64,000 bases of DNA from Paenibacillus xylanilyticus (GTDB lineage: Bacteria > Bacillota > Bacilli > Paenibacillales > Paenibacillaceae). A program made the position numbers and the translations under genes. Below, piece after piece: positions 62,033 to 64,000 of this stretch. Every line of letters starts with the position of its first letter. Position 1 is the stretch's first letter. The notes under the pieces were generated by a model. The model searched no databases. It was not told the origin of the DNA and saw only the letters and a program-made list of their open reading frames with translations. The stretch spans positions 204,501-268,500 of the forward strand of contig NZ_CP044310.1 of NCBI RefSeq assembly GCF_009664365.1. The letters are read 5' to 3'.

Positions 62033-62033
62033 C

Positions 62034-62732
62034 ATGACGGCATCGCAAGGGGCACGCATATTGGTTGTAGATGATGAACCACAGATTCGCAAACTGCTGA
62101 AGGTGACCCTGCAGGCTCATCAATTCGAGATTCATGAATGCGCTGATGGCGACGAGGCTGTCATTCAGGCGAGCATCGTTCATCCGGACCTGATCATCCT
62201 CGATCTGGGTCTGCCGGGGATGTCCGGGATGGATGTGCTGCATCGGGTCCGCGAATGGTCTCAGGTGCCCATTATTGTGCTGACGGCGAAGGAGCGCGAG
62301 GAAGACAAGATTGCTGCGCTTGACGGTGGAGCCGATGACTATGTAACGAAGCCGTTTGGCATGGGTGAACTGGTTGCCCGGATTCGGGTTGCACTTCGCC
62401 ATGTGGCGAAGACAACAGATGAACCTGTACTGCGTTTTGGAGCCCTCACTGTAGATCTGGCACAAAGGCAGGTGGAGCTGGACGGGTTGCCGATCAAATT
62501 AACACCCACAGAGTACGATATGCTCAAGGTTCTGGCTTCCAACGCCGGAAAGATCATTACCCAGCGCCAGCTGCTGCAGCAGGTATGGGGCGGGCATCAT
62601 CATGAATCCGACAGTCACTACCTGAGGGTTTACGTGGGTCATCTGCGCAAAAAGTTAAAGGAAGACCCTACGCAGCCACGATTCATCCAGACCGAGCCGG
62701 GAATTGGCTATCGCTTTTTGCTTCAGGATTAG
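62034..62732 (+). CDS. kdpE: Response regulator KdpE
   Basis: A 232-residue OmpR/PhoB-type regulator. The receiver domain has the acidic pair Asp13-Asp14 and phospho-acceptor Asp57 in LIILDLGLPG, with VLTAKEREEDKIAALDGGADDYVTKPF at the output face. The winged-helix effector ends HYLRVYVGHLRKKLKEDP and EPGIGYRFLL. The ATG at 62034 begins one base after the kinase stop, with AAGGAGAGG upstream. It presumably activates the kdp operon through the direct repeats at 52895-52956. Confidence 0.93.
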   Translation: MTASQGARILVVDDEPQIRKLLKVTLQAHQFEIHECADGDEAVIQASIVHPDLIILDLGLPGMSGMDVLHRVREWSQVPIIVLTAKEREEDKIAALDGGADDYVTKPFGMGELVARIRVALRHVAKTTDEPVLRFGALTVDLAQRQVELDGLPIKLTPTEYDMLKVLASNAGKIITQRQLLQQVWGGHHHESDSHYLRVYVGHLRKKLKEDPTQPRFIQTEPGIGYRFLLQD

Positions 62733-62757
62733 TATGAAATTGTAACAAGCATACCCA

Positions 62758-62810
62758 TTAGAAAAGCGCCGGAGCCTCCTGGATTTGCAGAGGCCTTCGG
62801 CGCTTTTCTA
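62758..62810. terminator. Bidirectional intrinsic terminator
   Basis: AGAAAAGCGCCG (plus AG-CCT) pairs with AGG-CT and CGGCGCTTTTCT, flanked by A and T runs. It lies between the convergent kdpE and GH4 genes. Confidence 0.9.
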
Positions 62811-62841
62811 ATCATCAATGAAATACAAATGATCTTTTGCT

Positions 62842-64000
62842 TTAGGATGTATATTTCGGCAGCCAATCCCCATGAGCCTCGATCAGTTCATCGCACATGG
62901 CCACGATGTCATCAATGGACAGCTCGGCAGCAGTGTGTGGATCCAGCATGGCAGCATGATAGATATGTTCCTTTTTGCCCGTCATGGCCGCTTCAATTGT
63001 CAACAGCTGCGTGTTGATGTTGGTGCGGTTTAGTGCTGCCAGCTGTGGAGGCAGGTCGCCAATGTATGTTGGGCTGATTCCGGACCCGTCCACCAGACAT
63101 GGCACCTCGACACAGGCTTCACGAGGCAGGTTGGTAATCAGGCCGGTATTCATTACATTACCGCCGATTTTGTATGGACGGTTCGTTTCCATAGCTTCCA
63201 TGATGTGCGAAGCGTATTCACGGCTGCGCGTATGTTCAATATGTTCACTGGCAAACAGCTTCTCGCGCATTTCCTTCCATCCTTCAATCTGATTCACACA
63301 GCGGCGCGGATATTCATCCAGCGGGATGTTGAAGCGTTCGATCAATTCCGGATAATTCCGTTTGATAAAGTATGGATGATACTCGGCATTGTGCTCGGAG
63401 GACTCCGTTACGTAATATCCAAAACGATTCATCAGCTCGAAACGCACCATATCATGATGCTGCTCCTTCTGTTTCTCCCTCGCCAGACGTTTAATCTCCG
63501 GATACAGATCCTGGCCATCTCTCGTTACTTCCAGCAGCCAGGCCATATGGTTGATTCCTGCCACTTTTGCAACTACGCCTGTCTGATCCATTCCCAGTGC
63601 TTCAAACAGGTGAGGCACGCATACCTGCACGCTGTGGCACAGACCTACCGTTTTGATCCCTCCATGCACGTTCATGACATTGGTCAGGACGGCCATCGGG
63701 TTGGTGTAGTTCAGGAACCAGGCGTCAGGACACACTTCCTGCATGTCCCGGGCAAAGTCGAGCATGACCGGAATGGTACGCAAATTACGGAAGATACCGC
63801 CAATGCCGAGGGTGTCAGCAATGGTCTGACGCAGTCCGTATTTCTTCGGTATTTCGAAGTCCGTAATTGTACATGGATCATATCCGCCCACTTGAATGGC
63901 GTTAATCACATATTTGGCACCGCGCAGTGCTTCTTTGCGGTCTGTGTATTTTTTTACGGAACAACGGCTTCCAAGAGAACGGCCCATACTGGTCAGCAGT
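62842..64000 (-). CDS. GH4 alpha-galactosidase/6-phospho-glucosidase-type enzyme, 5' end outside window
   Basis: The visible 386 residues lack the N-terminal NAD-binding start; the reading frame runs open through the window edge, so about 50-60 residues are missing. Family 4 motifs are clear: YVINAIQVGGYDPCTITDFEIPKKYGL, FLNYTNPMAVLT, the metal-binding GLCHSVQV and INHMAW segments. The enzyme uses NAD and Mn2+ in an oxidation-elimination mechanism. The sequence is closest in style to MelA-type alpha-galactosidases acting on unphosphorylated sugars. It is convergent with kdpE and presumably belongs to another sugar locus to the right. Confidence 0.87.
   Translation of the reverse strand, partial: LLTSMGRSLGSRCSVKKYTDRKEALRGAKYVINAIQVGGYDPCTITDFEIPKKYGLRQTIADTLGIGGIFRNLRTIPVMLDFARDMQEVCPDAWFLNYTNPMAVLTNVMNVHGGIKTVGLCHSVQVCVPHLFEALGMDQTGVVAKVAGINHMAWLLEVTRDGQDLYPEIKRLAREKQKEQHHDMVRFELMNRFGYYVTESSEHNAEYHPYFIKRNYPELIERFNIPLDEYPRRCVNQIEGWKEMREKLFASEHIEHTRSREYASHIMEAMETNRPYKIGGNVMNTGLITNLPREACVEVPCLVDGSGISPTYIGDLPPQLAALNRTNINTQLLTIEAAMTGKKEHIYHAAMLDPHTAAELSIDDIVAMCDELIEAHGDWLPKYTS

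Overview
The window looks like chromosomal DNA of a Paenibacillus-type Firmicute. The signs are: sugar ABC importers made of a ~530-residue lipoprotein plus LplB/YtcP-type permeases without their own ATPase; membrane-anchored AraC-type sensor-regulators next to them; a complete homologue of the Bacillus pspA-ydjG-ydjH-ydjI cluster; a YtxJ-type bacilliredoxin; strong AAGGAGG ribosome binding sites; and frequent GTG/TTG starts. I see no phage, insertion sequence, rRNA, tRNA or CRISPR array. The species is inferred from style, not from a marker gene.

Layout. (1) 0.2-3.8 kb: an MscS/YbdG-type channel, an aldo-keto reductase and a family 2 glycosyltransferase. (2) 4.2-11.2 kb: a uronide-oligosaccharide operon of lipoprotein, two permeases, a membrane AraC sensor and a GH88 unsaturated glucuronyl hydrolase. 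(3) 11.4-16.5 kb, minus strand: a four-carbon acid sugar locus (PdxA2-type dehydrogenase, DUF1537 kinase, KdgT-type permease) with a PrpR-like regulator whose AAA+ domain is degenerate. (4) 17.0-20.9 kb: the envelope-stress cluster pspA-ydjGHI behind an ECF-like promoter. (5) 20.9-23.5 kb: a DUF896 protein and a ring-cleaving VOC dioxygenase, each preceded by the same MhqR-like palindrome, then an LtrA-family membrane protein. (6) 23.7-50.0 kb: a large glycan-utilisation region with two GH3, two GH29, GH35 and GH38 enzymes, an ABC importer, two AraC regulators, a Gfo/Idh/MocA dehydrogenase, three TIM-barrel isomerase-type proteins and CutC. (7) 50.2-52.9 kb: small stress-type genes, including a membrane-fused bacilliredoxin. 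(8) 52.9-62.8 kb: a potassium-uptake locus: a 28-residue microprotein, kdpF, kdpA, kdpB, kdpC, a split kdpD and kdpE. (9) From 62.8 kb: a GH4 alpha-galactosidase-type gene cut by the window edge.

How the parts may work together. The lipoprotein/permease sets import oligosaccharides and probably borrow a shared MsmX-type ATPase. The intracellular hydrolases trim them, and the AraC sensors and a cre site provide substrate-specific and global control. The set GH29-B, GH29, GH35, GH38 and GH3 suggests a fucosylated, galactosylated, mannosylated glycan; plant complex N-glycan is one candidate.

The most unusual items are two. First, KdpD is encoded as two overlapping genes, and the first carries the whole KdpD sensor plus USP module twice in tandem. 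Second, a family of ~150-195 bp palindrome-rich repeats is present in three copies in the same orientation, each between co-directional genes and 28-47 nt before the next start codon; one copy separates kdpB from kdpC.
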